Shown piece after piece: positions 26,010 to 35,574 of a stretch of 64,000 bases of DNA. This stretch comes from Methanosarcina thermophila TM-1 (GTDB lineage: Archaea; Halobacteriota; Methanosarcinia; Methanosarcinales; Methanosarcinaceae): positions 2,680,908 through 2,744,907 of the forward strand of contig NZ_CP009501.1 of NCBI RefSeq assembly GCF_000969885.1, in the 5' to 3' direction. The notes below the pieces were generated by a model that saw nothing but the letters and a program-made list of their open reading frames with translations, did not search any database and was not told where the DNA came from. The position numbers and the translations under genes were made by a program. How positions within the stretch are numbered: position 1 is the stretch's first letter; every line of letters starts with the position of its first letter.

Positions 26010-28112
26010 ATGAAACAGGATATGTCAAGCGCGGATGTTGCTGCAGTTGTTGCCGAACTGTCAGCGGGTCCAAAATCCATTATTGATGCGAAGATCGGGA
26101 AGATTTACCAGCCCACTAATGAGGAGATCCGCATCAATCTTTATGTTTTTCACAAGGGCAGGGACAACCTGGTTGTTGAAGCAGGAAAGCGAATTCATCT
26201 AAGTAAGTATATCAGGCCAAGCCCTAAACTTCCACAGGCTTTTCCGATGCTGCTCAGAAAATACATTATGGGAGGCAGGATAGTATCTATCGAGCAGCAC
26301 GATTTTGACAGGATAGTAAAGATCGGGATCGAGAGAGGAGGAATAAGGAGTACCCTTATTGTGGAGCTTTTCGCCCGGGGGAACGTGCTTATTGTCGATT
26401 CGGAAAACAGGATTATCCTGCCTATGAATCCTGTAACACTTAAGGATAGGCGGCTTAGGAGCGGAGAAATTTATGAACTGCCAGAGGCTCAGCTGAACCC
26501 GCTGGAAGCCAGGGTTTCAGACCTCATGGAGGCTTTTTCCAGGTCTACAGCAGATATTGTCCGCACGATTGCCACAAAGTTCAATCTAGGAGGGGTTCTG
26601 GCAGAAGAAGTGTGTGCAAGGGCAGGAATTGACAAATCAAAGCCTTCGAAGGAAGCAACTGAAGAGGATGCCTCGCGGCTCTGCAATGCAATGCATGAGC
26701 TCTTTTCCCCGCTTCTCAGAGCAAAGACTGAATCAGGAGTTGGAGCCGGGATTCCTGAACTCAGACCCCAGCATGTGAAAAAGGAAATTAACGGAAAGCT
26801 GGAAACTTTTGATGTGCTTCCCTTTGACCTTATTCACTATTCCGGGTATGAAAAAGAATATTTCGATTCTTTTAACACTGCGCTTGATGAATTCTTTGGA
26901 AAAAAAGCACTTGAACAGGTTGAAGAGGTAAAAGAGGCTCAGAAAAAAGAGAAAACTCTTGGTGTTTATGAGATACGGCTTCTCCAGCAGGAGGAAAGCC
27001 TTAAAAAGTTTGAAAAAGAGATCGAGAAGAATAACATCCTTGCCGAGACAATCTACGCGAATTACCAGCTTATCGAAGAGCTTTTTTCCGTGCTTAACGG
27101 TGCAAGGGCAAAGGGCTATTCCTGGGATGAGATACGATCCATCCTTAAACAGGCTAAGAAGACCGTTCCTGCTGCACAAAAGATTACAAATATCGACCCC
27201 AGAATCGGGACTATAACAGTGGACCTCGATGGGAAGAGTGTTAATCTTGATATTCGGAAGACAGTTCCACAGAACGCTCAGGAATACTATGAAAAAGTCA
27301 AAAAGTTTAACAAGAAAAAAGAAGGCGTTCTCAAAGCTATCGAGGATACCAAGAAGGCTATGGAGAAAAAAGCCGTGGCAAAAGCCGCAAAGGCAGGAAG
27401 GAAACTTCAGGCATCGCGGAAAAAGCACTGGTATGACAGGTTCAGATGGTTCGTGTCCTCGGACGGCTTCCTTGTTGTAGGGGGCAGGGATGCCGATACC
27501 AATGAGGAAATTTTCAAAAAATACTTGGAAAAGAGAGATCTTGTATTCCATACCCAGGCACCTGGTGCTCCCCTTACCATTATTAAGACAGGCGGAAAAG
27601 AAGTTCCCGAATCTACCCTGCGGGAAGCGGCACAGTTTGCTGTTTCCTACTCCAGCCTGTGGAAAGCCGGACATTTCAGCGGCGATTGCTACTTAGTCAA
27701 AGCCGAACAGGTTACAAAGACCCCGGAATCCGGAGAATATCTTAGAAAAGGGGCTTTTGTTATCCGCGGGGAACGTAATTACTTTAAGGACGTTCCTCTG
27801 GGCGTTGCAATTGGTCTTGAACTCAAAGAAGGCGAGACCAGAGTAATAGGCGGGCCTGCATCTGCTGTCCGGAAGCATGGGGATTATATCCTCGAAATAA
27901 TCCCTGGGAGTTTTAATCAGAACGATATTTCAAAAAAAATCTACAGGATTTATGTGAATGAACTCAATGATCCCCGCTTCGTGAAGCAGATAGCTTCTCC
28001 TGACCAGATAGCCATGATGATCCCGCCCGGAGAATCAGACTTAAAGAGCCAGAAACCTGAAGGACGGGAGAGGGAGTTGAGTCCGGAGAAGAATACAAAA
28101 CCCTCGAAATAG
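26010..28112 (+). CDS. rqcH: RqcH (NEMF/Rqc2 homologue), ribosome quality control
   Basis: A 700-codon protein with N-terminal NFACT-N domain (about 1-170; TLIVELFARGNVLIVD), a helix-hairpin-helix region, a long coiled coil (about 300-370), and the NFACT-R domain (HWYDRFRWFVSSDGFLVVGG, about 470-600). RqcH/Rqc2 binds 50S subunits carrying stalled peptidyl-tRNA and adds tail residues. A second frame after the stop encodes an acidic tail and ends in an ATGA overlap with pelota, so the annotated C-terminus probably results from a one-base loss between about 28060 and 28109 and the true end may be 28183. Confidence 0.9.
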   Translation: MKQDMSSADVAAVVAELSAGPKSIIDAKIGKIYQPTNEEIRINLYVFHKGRDNLVVEAGKRIHLSKYIRPSPKLPQAFPMLLRKYIMGGRIVSIEQHDFDRIVKIGIERGGIRSTLIVELFARGNVLIVDSENRIILPMNPVTLKDRRLRSGEIYELPEAQLNPLEARVSDLMEAFSRSTADIVRTIATKFNLGGVLAEEVCARAGIDKSKPSKEATEEDASRLCNAMHELFSPLLRAKTESGVGAGIPELRPQHVKKEINGKLETFDVLPFDLIHYSGYEKEYFDSFNTALDEFFGKKALEQVEEVKEAQKKEKTLGVYEIRLLQQEESLKKFEKEIEKNNILAETIYANYQLIEELFSVLNGARAKGYSWDEIRSILKQAKKTVPAAQKITNIDPRIGTITVDLDGKSVNLDIRKTVPQNAQEYYEKVKKFNKKKEGVLKAIEDTKKAMEKKAVAKAAKAGRKLQASRKKHWYDRFRWFVSSDGFLVVGGRDADTNEEIFKKYLEKRDLVFHTQAPGAPLTIIKTGGKEVPESTLREAAQFAVSYSSLWKAGHFSGDCYLVKAEQVTKTPESGEYLRKGAFVIRGERNYFKDVPLGVAIGLELKEGETRVIGGPASAVRKHGDYILEIIPGSFNQNDISKKIYRIYVNELNDPRFVKQIASPDQIAMMIPPGESDLKSQKPEGRERELSPEKNTKPSK

Positions 28113-28179
28113 AGCACGAGCCTGAGGACAGCGGAGAGGAAATTAAAGAGGAGATTGAAATTCATGGAGTGAAAAAGGC

Positions 28180-29232
28180 ATGAGAGTTACAAACCGCTCC
28201 CTCCGAGGAAGGGAAGGGGAAATTGCAGTAACAGCCGAAACCCTCGATGATCTCTGGCATCTAAAATACATAATCGAAAAAGGGGACCTGGTCTTTGCGG
28301 TTACCAAACGGAAAGCCGACACAGCAAGTGATAAGATTCGCCCTGAAAAGGTTGAGAAAGTAAAGGTAAGACTCGGAGTCAGGGTTGAGGAGGTCGAGTT
28401 TCATAAGTTTGCAAATCGGCTGAGGGTGCACGGAATTATAGAGCATGGGATGGATGCAGGCTCCTATCATACTCTGAATATCGAGATTGGAACCAATCTT
28501 TCTATAATCAAAGAGCACTGGAAAAACGATCAGCTCCAGAGAATCCAGGATGCTGAAGAAGCTTCAAAGCGTCCGAAAGTCGTCATTGTCGCCATAGAAG
28601 AGGGCGATGCAGATATTGGCTTTGTGCACCACTATGGAATAGAGCTTTATTCTCATATCAGGCAGTCCTCAGGCAAGCGAGAATCCGGTTTGAGGAACGA
28701 ATTCTTCAGGGAAATTGTAGAACAGCTCAGGCATGCTGTTCCTGAGGAAGCATCTATAGTCGTCGCTGGCCCTGGATTTACCAAAGAAGATTTTGTTCAA
28801 TATTTTAAGGAAGTAGAGCCGGCTATGGCTTCAAAAGCTCTGATCGAAGATACTTCCATGATAGGAATGTCCGGTTTTCAGGAAGTTCTTCGCAGAGGTG
28901 CAGTGGACCGCATTATGCAGGAATCCCGTATAGCCCGTGAATCTGCACTGATGGAAGACCTTATCCGTGAAATCTCAATGGACGGCAAAGCTGCCTACGG
29001 TCTTGCCGATGTTAAGAATGCCCTTAATTACGGGGCTGTGGAAACCCTGCTTATTGCTGACGAAACCTTACGGGAGGGACGAGAAAAAGGGGGGGATATC
29101 GACAAACTCCTTATGGAAGTCGAACAAGCCCAGGGGAAAGTCGTTGTTTTCAGTACAGCCTTTGAGCCCGGAGAAAAACTCCAGAAATTGGGAGGAATCG
29201 CAGCCCTGCTTCGTTTCAAGGTGAGTGGCTGA
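28180..29232 (+). CDS. pelA: mRNA surveillance protein Pelota
   Basis: A 350-residue aPelota, an eRF1-like factor that enters the A site of stalled ribosomes with a GTPase partner and, with ABCE1, splits them. The N-terminal domain starts MRVTNRSLRGREGEIAVTAE, the middle domain holds VAGPGFTKEDF and the C-terminal domain ends AALLRFKV. The GGQ of release factors is absent, as expected. It directly follows rqcH, whose reconstructed stop overlaps the pelota start, so ribosome splitting and peptide tailing appear coexpressed. Confidence 0.95.
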   Translation: MRVTNRSLRGREGEIAVTAETLDDLWHLKYIIEKGDLVFAVTKRKADTASDKIRPEKVEKVKVRLGVRVEEVEFHKFANRLRVHGIIEHGMDAGSYHTLNIEIGTNLSIIKEHWKNDQLQRIQDAEEASKRPKVVIVAIEEGDADIGFVHHYGIELYSHIRQSSGKRESGLRNEFFREIVEQLRHAVPEEASIVVAGPGFTKEDFVQYFKEVEPAMASKALIEDTSMIGMSGFQEVLRRGAVDRIMQESRIARESALMEDLIREISMDGKAAYGLADVKNALNYGAVETLLIADETLREGREKGGDIDKLLMEVEQAQGKVVVFSTAFEPGEKLQKLGGIAALLRFKVSG

Positions 29233-29309
29233 TTCTGACTTAACCGGAACTGGAGGGTTAAAGATGTCTTATCAATTTTATTCTTTTTTGCAGCTCCGGC
29301 TTTAGTCTT

Positions 29310-30029
29310 TTATATCAGAAGTAGGGCAATGAATCCGCTTAAAAAGATTCCATCAAAAGTTCCTGCCCCTCCAATGCTTGCAACTGGAGCGCCCAGATTC
29401 TTAATTTTTCCAAGATTAAGTAGATCAGCACCTATGAGCGTTCCAAGTACTCCTCCTGCATAGGCTGTGACCACGCGGCACTGGTCAACCGGGCAATCAG
29501 AAATCGGAACTGCAGACGTCAGCAAAATCGCAGCAAGGGCGGCTGCAAGGGGTGGTACCAGCGCAGGTGTTGCGATACCTATCCCGCGAATAGGCCTTGC
29601 TACGGAATAGGTTATGATTGAAACTATCAGGACACCGGCTGCTGCAAGCAGAAGAGAAGAAGGGAATCTCATTATGAGGTTAGCTGAAATCAGGATAGGA
29701 ATAACTGCTCCTCCTACATTGACAGCAATTGTCGTCTCGTTTCTTGTCACATGCCAGACTGGAACCCTGTAAGTTACGCCAAACACGCGAATATAAGTGT
29801 CTCTGACTACAGGAGTATCGGACCTGAAGGTTGTCAGAGGAATATTGATGCCGCTTCCAAGAAGGGACAGGAGCAGGATAAGAAATGCGTGTCCTATAGA
29901 GAAGCCTATTTTCACAAAAGCTGAAATAATAACTCCAAAAAAGAGAAAACTAAGCCCAAAAGTAACAAAGATGATTAAAAACAGGAGGAATGTAATGCTA
30001 AAAGGAATGTAAAAAAGTTGTCTTCTCAT
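29310..30029 (-). CDS. DUF1614 integral membrane protein
   Basis: A 239-residue protein with about six hydrophobic helices: two at the N-terminus (FSITFLLFLIIFVTFGLSFL and a second near 33-60), the rest in the C-terminal two-thirds, which ends GTFDGIFLSGFIALLLI. A loop near 75-95 (RVFGVTYRVPVWHV) is typical of DUF1614. Function unknown. It is convergent with pelota and 190 bp from dacZ. Confidence 0.85.
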   Translation of the reverse strand: MRRQLFYIPFSITFLLFLIIFVTFGLSFLFFGVIISAFVKIGFSIGHAFLILLLSLLGSGINIPLTTFRSDTPVVRDTYIRVFGVTYRVPVWHVTRNETTIAVNVGGAVIPILISANLIMRFPSSLLLAAAGVLIVSIITYSVARPIRGIGIATPALVPPLAAALAAILLTSAVPISDCPVDQCRVVTAYAGGVLGTLIGADLLNLGKIKNLGAPVASIGGAGTFDGIFLSGFIALLLI

Positions 30030-30218
30030 GGAGTTACCCCGTTCTTTTTATCTCCTCGCATATTCAGGGATATATTTCTCTTTGTTTATGAGTGTATGTA
30101 CTGCCCTTATTCCTTCATATCCCTTCGAAGTATCTGCTCTTGAAAATCTGCAACTCTACACTTCCAATGTGTAATCAAGAGCTTTCAATCCTGAGAAAAA
30201 AGTTTTTGATTCTATGGA

Positions 30219-31094
30219 TTAAATGTACCTCACCGCAGGCTTCATGCACTCCATACAAATTATTTCTTTTGCATCTTTATACACTCGGAGAACTCCACCT
30301 GACTCGGATATTGTAACTGCAATCGCAACCGTATCCCTGCTGATAGCGGCTGCCGATACATGCCTGCCTCCCAGTCCTTTTTCAATGTCTATATTTTTCC
30401 CATCAACGTCAAGATAACGGCCTGCTGCATGGATAATACCATTTTCATCTACCACAAAAACTCCATCCAGCTGGGCAAATTCCTTTATGGATTCCCAGTT
30501 TCTTTTGTCAAGGACATTCCGGTAGGCTTCATCGTGGCCTGCATACGGATTCAGTATTAACTGGTGAGAGCGCTTCATAACCTCTTCAGAATCACCTATA
30601 ATGAAGGCAGCACCCATTTTCTTGCCTTCCCTGCCTGTCATGATAATATCAAATGAGATTTTCAGGATTGCACTCATCACTTCAGATTTTATCCTTTCAT
30701 GGCATTCCTTCATGGCTTTTATAAGGGGGTTCTCATCGAGGCTATGTACAATAATCGAACTGGAACCACGAGTTTCAACCACGCCTACAATAATCCCACT
30801 TTCCTGATTCCCGAGCACGTATTCTATGGCGGCAGCCTGCTGAAGGTTTTCTGAGTTCCCCGAAGCTTCCCGATTTATCTGATCACCAAGCTCCTTTAAG
30901 GGAGTTTTTCCATCTTTTCCGGTTGAGACCAGATGGTCTATTATGCTCTTCGGGCGCATGGAGATATAATAGACCGGAATTCCCCCCGTATCAATCCCTT
31001 CAAAACTCAGATCCCCGGAAACCATAATTGCGGCAGCATCAAGTTCTTTGGAAATTCGGACTGCCGTTTCTGCAATTATACGTGCTCTATCCAT
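30219..31094 (-). CDS. dacZ: Diadenylate cyclase DacZ (c-di-AMP synthase)
   Basis: A 291-residue protein from the ATG at 31094, chosen because GGTGGATC lies just upstream; a TTG at 31124 would add 10 residues. The C-terminal DisA_N domain has the two nucleotide motifs: LDGVFVVDENGIIHAAGRYL and GGRHVSAAAISRDT. It converts two ATP to cyclic di-AMP, a second messenger tied to osmotic control in archaea. The N-terminal region (about 1-120) is the archaeal DacZ-type domain. Separate gene with its own AT-rich promoter region. Confidence 0.9.
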   Translation of the reverse strand: MDRARIIAETAVRISKELDAAAIMVSGDLSFEGIDTGGIPVYYISMRPKSIIDHLVSTGKDGKTPLKELGDQINREASGNSENLQQAAAIEYVLGNQESGIIVGVVETRGSSSIIVHSLDENPLIKAMKECHERIKSEVMSAILKISFDIIMTGREGKKMGAAFIIGDSEEVMKRSHQLILNPYAGHDEAYRNVLDKRNWESIKEFAQLDGVFVVDENGIIHAAGRYLDVDGKNIDIEKGLGGRHVSAAAISRDTVAIAVTISESGGVLRVYKDAKEIICMECMKPAVRYI

Positions 31095-31124
31095 ATGATC
31101 CACCGCTTTTTCTTTTTGCAGCAA

Positions 31125-31559
31125 CCGATTTGGGTTCTATTTTTTATAAAGTTAAAATTACTTTTTTTGAATTAATGTTTTTTGTTAAATTTAGGGTTAT
31201 ATTTTTTTAATTTACCGTTTTTCTTTAGGTTATAACTGCCTACATAAGGTTAACATTGAAGCCAACTTTATAAATACTTAAGCTTATTTACAAATCTGCA
31301 CTTATCTCTTATATATTATAATTGCCCTGTAATCTATTTATTTTTCCTCTTTTTTCTTTCCGGCTTTCTTGCATTTCCCCTCTAACCTCTTCTTTTTCAA
31401 ACATTTTCATTCTTTTTTCTCAAAAATCTTCAGGAAGGTTTACAATCCCCTCAATAGGAATCTGAAGTCAATTTTTCCAGAAGATAGTTAATAGGCGGGT
31501 AGAAAAGAGTAACAGGAAGATTTTTCTGGTTCGTTTTTCAATTAAGATTGGTGAATGTT
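31125..31559. other. Divergent promoter region of dacZ and thpR
   Basis: No gene is visible. TATA-like sequences occur near 31138 to 31200 (leftward) and 31268-31280 (CTTTATAAATACTTAAG). The rest is T-rich. Confidence 0.5.
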
Positions 31560-32105
31560 TTGATCAGGACATTTATAGCAGTAGAATTAGATCCCGGATT
31601 TACAGAGAAGATCCGAGAGCTTCAGGATAGATTTTCCGGTTTTGATCTAAAGTTTGTTAATCCTGAACTCGTTCACATAACTTTGAAATTCCTTGGAGAT
31701 GTGGATGAATCAAAGATTCCGTTGCTTTCCGCAGCTCTCGATTCCATTACGTGTGAACCTTTTGAGGCAAAAATCGGGAGGCTTGGAGTTTTCCCCAAAC
31801 TTTCGAATCCTAGAGTGCTATGGCTGGGTGCAACTGGAAATTTCAGGGCGTTACATGAGAATGTTGAGAGTTTACTGGAGCCTTTCAAGTTCGAAAAAGA
31901 CGACAGGGAATTTACTGCACATGCTACCCTTGCCAGGATAAAATTCCTCAAGAAAGATAAGAAAACCGCCTTTATAAATACTGTGAAGGAGTTAGAGGAT
32001 ATTGAAATTGGTACCATGTGGGTAAATAAAGTGGTTCTGAAGAAAAGCACACTTACACCTGAAGGACCAATTTATGAAACCCTGCACACAGTGTACATGG
32101 ATTAA
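31560..32105 (+). CDS. thpR: RNA 2',3'-cyclic phosphodiesterase (ThpR/LigT family)
   Basis: A 181-residue 2H phosphoesterase from a TTG at 31560 (MIRTFIAVELDPG), preferred because GGTGA lies 5 nt upstream and this is the usual family start; other in-frame starts lie at 31548 and 31551. The two catalytic HxTx motifs are HITL (about residue 39) and HATL (about 120). It opens 2',3'-cyclic phosphates on RNA or related ends. Its downstream gene is convergent. Confidence 0.9.
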   Translation: MIRTFIAVELDPGFTEKIRELQDRFSGFDLKFVNPELVHITLKFLGDVDESKIPLLSAALDSITCEPFEAKIGRLGVFPKLSNPRVLWLGATGNFRALHENVESLLEPFKFEKDDREFTAHATLARIKFLKKDKKTAFINTVKELEDIEIGTMWVNKVVLKKSTLTPEGPIYETLHTVYMD

Positions 32106-32144
32106 ACTTTCGGTGTTATATTTTCTTCCTCTGCTCTGGATCAG

Positions 32145-33242
32145 TTACTCCTCTGGAACGGATTCGTAAAGCTCTCTCCTTTCTGGAGGCATTGCTTTGA
32201 GATACTCCTTTGCTTCCTCCGGAGACACGGCTCTGCGGGTTCCATCGGGCTCCTGTATGATCACGCCGCTTTCTGTGAGCATCCTGTATCGTGCTTTCCG
32301 GACTTCTTTGTCAGGATGGCAGACAAAATGACAGTTTGAACAGGTATATTCCATTCTGTTTCCTGGGATCAGGCATATGAAAAATCCGCCTTTGATTTTC
32401 GGTCGTTTGAGGTATGTCTCTATTGCACCGGGCAACGCAGCGATAAAATCTTCATCCTTTTTTGGAATCTCAAAGCGAGCCGGAGACCAGGTTGACCATT
32501 TTCCCGAGGAATTCAGACCTGTAAGCCCTCCGCAGACAAGGAAACATCGACTGTTGCTTCTCCTTTTTCCGTAAGTAAACTCCTTTCCTCCAAGATTTAC
32601 TGTTACCTTTTCAAGAGGGTCAACATATCCAGAGGAACAGACTGCAAGGCAGATCTTGCATTCATCACAATAATTCTCTTCTTCTGGCAGTGGCTCTGTC
32701 GGGATAAGCTCCGCGTCCGTAACTACAGATGCCAGGACAATTGCTGATCCGTATTCCTTTGTGATTATGTTCCCTGAGTACCCGAAGTGTCCTATCCCGG
32801 AGCGAACTGCTAGATACCTGTGGGAAATAGGGGGGTGCATATCCAGCAGCCAGTTTTCCGAATCCTGACGGTAAACGAAATTCGCAAGCTGGGGAGAAGC
32901 TTTGTAACCATACTGCTGCAAGAATCCTGCCATTTCAAGGGCTATCCCGTTAGCAAGGGTGGTTGTCCGCACCTTATTTGTGTCTAAGGATTTGTGATCC
33001 TTTTTTCTAAAGTAGGGCTCTATGAGGTTCTGGTCAAAAGCAAGAGCAAAAACGACTGCCGATTTTGCTCCTGGCAGCACATATGTCAGATCCGCGGAAG
33101 GAGGACCGCCTGCAAGGGTTTCGGTTGTAGCGATGCCCACTTTAAAAGCTCCAAGGGTCAAAGCCATTTCTTTGAGTTCTTCAGTTAGTTTTTCCATTTT
33201 CGATTTTTCAGCTTGTTCTTCCATTCTCGACTCCTCAGGCAA
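32145..33242 (-). CDS. QueG-like iron-sulfur protein
   Basis: A 365-residue protein related to epoxyqueuosine reductase and cobalamin-activation iron-sulfur proteins: GIGHFGYSGNIITKEYGSAI in the middle, then CDECKICLAVC (a 4Fe-4S motif) and a second set of cysteines (YTCSNCHFVCHP) near 295-310. Archaea make archaeosine, not queuosine, so the substrate is uncertain; a corrinoid-linked or reductive-activation role is possible. Start taken at 33242; methionines at residues 7 and 16 are alternatives since the N-terminal 30 residues are polar and poorly conserved-looking. Confidence 0.75.
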   Translation of the reverse strand: MPEESRMEEQAEKSKMEKLTEELKEMALTLGAFKVGIATTETLAGGPPSADLTYVLPGAKSAVVFALAFDQNLIEPYFRKKDHKSLDTNKVRTTTLANGIALEMAGFLQQYGYKASPQLANFVYRQDSENWLLDMHPPISHRYLAVRSGIGHFGYSGNIITKEYGSAIVLASVVTDAELIPTEPLPEEENYCDECKICLAVCSSGYVDPLEKVTVNLGGKEFTYGKRRSNSRCFLVCGGLTGLNSSGKWSTWSPARFEIPKKDEDFIAALPGAIETYLKRPKIKGGFFICLIPGNRMEYTCSNCHFVCHPDKEVRKARYRMLTESGVIIQEPDGTRRAVSPEEAKEYLKAMPPERRELYESVPEE

Positions 33243-33746
33243 GTTGAATAAAACTTGACCTCAATCTCTATATTATGTAAGACAACTGCTATATTCTTGA
33301 TCGGCATTGAAATATACTAATTCCCAAAAAGTACAGCTCAATAACCTTTTCAAACACATTCTTATAGAGCCTTTTTAAATTCTGAAGGATTGGTTATAAC
33401 TTTATGAGACTATGTAGTATAGAAAAAGCATATAGAGTTGAGTGAAGAATTACTAAAGCGATGGTAAAACAGATAGTAAAACCATTCAACGCTAGCAAAT
33501 GAAAAATTAAACATATCCTATTGGGAAAGTAAAAGCAAATGAAAACAGTACTGTTTCTCTTTACTTTTCAACTTTAAAGATGCTTTTTTCTTCTCCTGTT
33601 ACGCTTTTATTCTCTATTTTTCTATACATTTATATATTAGTTGTATCCTGGCTGTAGCGTATAACTAGCGTATAACTGTACTTTTACGATGCAGTTAAAA
33701 TAACAACTGAGAACATTCAAAAGTTTAAATATTATCTTCTCTAAAT
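33243..33746. other. Intergenic region upstream of rfcS
   Basis: No gene is visible. An 11-bp direct repeat TAGCGTATAAC occurs twice in tandem at 33655-33676. A TATA-type box (AGTTTAAATATTAT, 33722-33735) lies just before rfcS, so the rfcS mRNA has little or no leader. Confidence 0.6.
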
Positions 33747-34766
33747 ATGGTGCAAGCATTGATGGAGGACTCTACGATTAAAGAAGAGATCTGGATCGAA
33801 AAATACAGGCCTGTCAGGCTGGACCAGGTGGTAGGGCAGGAAGAAACAATTGAACGCCTGAAATCCTACGTTGCAACGAGAAATCTTCCCCATCTCCTGT
33901 TTTCAGGACCGCCTGGGGTCGGAAAAACAGCCTCTGCAGTATCGATTGCAAGAGAAATCTTCGGGGAAGAGCTCTGGCGTGAGAACTTTACCGAACTCAA
34001 TGCATCAGATGAAAGAGGTATTGATGTTGTCCGGACGAAAATTAAAAATTTTGCAAAAACTGCCCCTATAGGAGGAGCTGGGTTCAAAATTATCTTTCTG
34101 GATGAAGCCGATGCACTGACCCCAGATGCCCAATCTGCACTCAGGCGGACAATGGAGCGCTTCAGCAATAACTGCCGGTTTATTCTGTCTTGCAATTATT
34201 CTTCCAGAATTATAGAGCCTATCCAGTCCCGCTGTGCAGTTTTCAGGTTCAGGCGCCTTTCTGAAGAGGCTGTCAGGAGCCGCCTTGAGTACATAGCTAA
34301 AGATCAGGGTTTATCCATTACTGAAGACGGATATGAGGCTCTTATTTATGTATCTCAGGGAGACATGAGAAAAGCTGTGAATTCTCTCCAGGCTGCTGCT
34401 TTCATAGATCCAGAAAAGCCTATATCCAGGGAAACCATTTATAGAACTACAGCAACTGCAGATCCTGAGGATATCAGAAGCCTGATCGAAACGGCTCTGA
34501 GCGGGAATTTCAGGCTTGCGCGAAAGGAACTGAACAGGTTGCTCTATGAGGAGGGTCTTTCCGGGGAAGATATAATTGGACAGATTTACAGGGCAATCTC
34601 GGAAATGGATAACCGGATGATTCTGGATCTCGGGCTTTCTGAAAGACGCATTGTCGAACTCGTAGATAAAGTAGGTGAGATCGATTTCAGGCTCACTGAA
34701 GGTGCTACTGAAAAGATCCAGCTCGAAGCTTTACTCGCACATTTTGCACTCTCAGGTGCAGATTAA
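33747..34766 (+). CDS. rfcS: Replication factor C small subunit
   Basis: A 339-residue AAA+ clamp-loader ATPase that opens PCNA. Motifs: WIEKYRPVRLDQVVGQ, Walker A GPPGVGKTA (about 54-62), Walker B FLDEADALT, sensor and arginine finger in FILSCNYSSRIIEPIQSRCA. The likely start is either the ATG at 33747 or that at 33762 (MEDSTIKEEIW); the TATA box ends near 33735, so the later one is favoured. A hairpin terminator follows. Confidence 0.95.
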   Translation: MVQALMEDSTIKEEIWIEKYRPVRLDQVVGQEETIERLKSYVATRNLPHLLFSGPPGVGKTASAVSIAREIFGEELWRENFTELNASDERGIDVVRTKIKNFAKTAPIGGAGFKIIFLDEADALTPDAQSALRRTMERFSNNCRFILSCNYSSRIIEPIQSRCAVFRFRRLSEEAVRSRLEYIAKDQGLSITEDGYEALIYVSQGDMRKAVNSLQAAAFIDPEKPISRETIYRTTATADPEDIRSLIETALSGNFRLARKELNRLLYEEGLSGEDIIGQIYRAISEMDNRMILDLGLSERRIVELVDKVGEIDFRLTEGATEKIQLEALLAHFALSGAD

Positions 34767-34819
34767 GGTTTGATGAACCGGAAGCAGCTTCTCTATACTC
34801 CAGATCTCTTAAAAGTTTG

Positions 34820-34842
34820 AAAAGGCTTGAATCCAGCCTTTT
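34820..34842 (+). terminator. Hairpin after rfcS
   Basis: AAAAGGCT - TGAATCC - AGCCTTTT forms a perfect 8-bp stem with a 7-nt loop, followed by an A/T-rich tail. It lies 54 bp past the rfcS stop and probably ends that transcript. Confidence 0.6.
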
Positions 34843-34884
34843 CTTAAAATAGGAAAATACGGAATTAAATAAATCCTGATTGCT

Positions 34885-35397
34885 ATGTCTGTTGAACTAA
34901 CATTAGTAAATATGCTGGAGGCTGTTCCCCACTGGCTTGCAGTTTTGATTCTGGGAGCTGTACCCGTTTCCGAACTGAGGGGGGCAATCCCTATCGCGAT
35001 AGGCATTTATGGAATGAGACCCTTCGAAGCCTTCTTCTTCTCAGTGCTTGGGAACCTTCTTCCTGTAATTCCCCTTCTGCTCTTCCTTGAGCCGGTCTCG
35101 AACTATCTCAGACGCTATTCAATCTTTGATGCTTTCTTTACCTGGCTTTTCTCAAGGACCCGCAGAAACAATATTGAGAATTTTGAAAAATACGGACTCC
35201 TTGCACTGACTATCTTTGTAGCCATACCCCTGCCCGCCACAGGTGCCTGGTCAGGTTGTGCAGCAGCATTTGTATTCGGGATCAAGTTCAGGCATGCGTT
35301 GCCAGCAATTGCTCTCGGCATCATGATAGCCGGAATTGTAGTAACTGCCCTTACTGTTACAGGCATAAGTATTGCTGATATGCTCCTGAGTGTATAA
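34885..35397 (+). CDS. Small membrane protein of the small multidrug export family (COG2426)
   Basis: A 170-residue hydrophobic protein with about four helices. The PVSELRGAIPIAIGIYGMRP loop and IPLPATGAWSG loop match the family annotated as small multidrug export proteins; the two re-entrant glycine/proline loops make it likely a transporter or a DedA-like carrier. Substrate unknown. Preceded by the rfcS terminator, so probably transcribed on its own. Confidence 0.8.
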   Translation: MSVELTLVNMLEAVPHWLAVLILGAVPVSELRGAIPIAIGIYGMRPFEAFFFSVLGNLLPVIPLLLFLEPVSNYLRRYSIFDAFFTWLFSRTRRNNIENFEKYGLLALTIFVAIPLPATGAWSGCAAAFVFGIKFRHALPAIALGIMIAGIVVTALTVTGISIADMLLSV

Positions 35398-35574
35398 CCT
35401 TCCTTAAAAAGGCTTGCTTCGAAATCTTCATATATTTTAAAAGACATCAAATACCCAACTGACAGAACAAATATATATTTACGATTATAATTTTATCCCC
35501 AGCTCCTGCTTTTACAACTTTCCGCAGCTTATTTCTGTTGTCGGCAGTTCTCTGGAATTTTGAGGTGACTATTA

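Noticed and set aside
26733-27674. 313-codon minus-strand frame inside rqcH
   Set aside because: It is the shadow of the coiled-coil and NFACT-R region, with Phe/Leu/Ser-rich sequence and no start signal.
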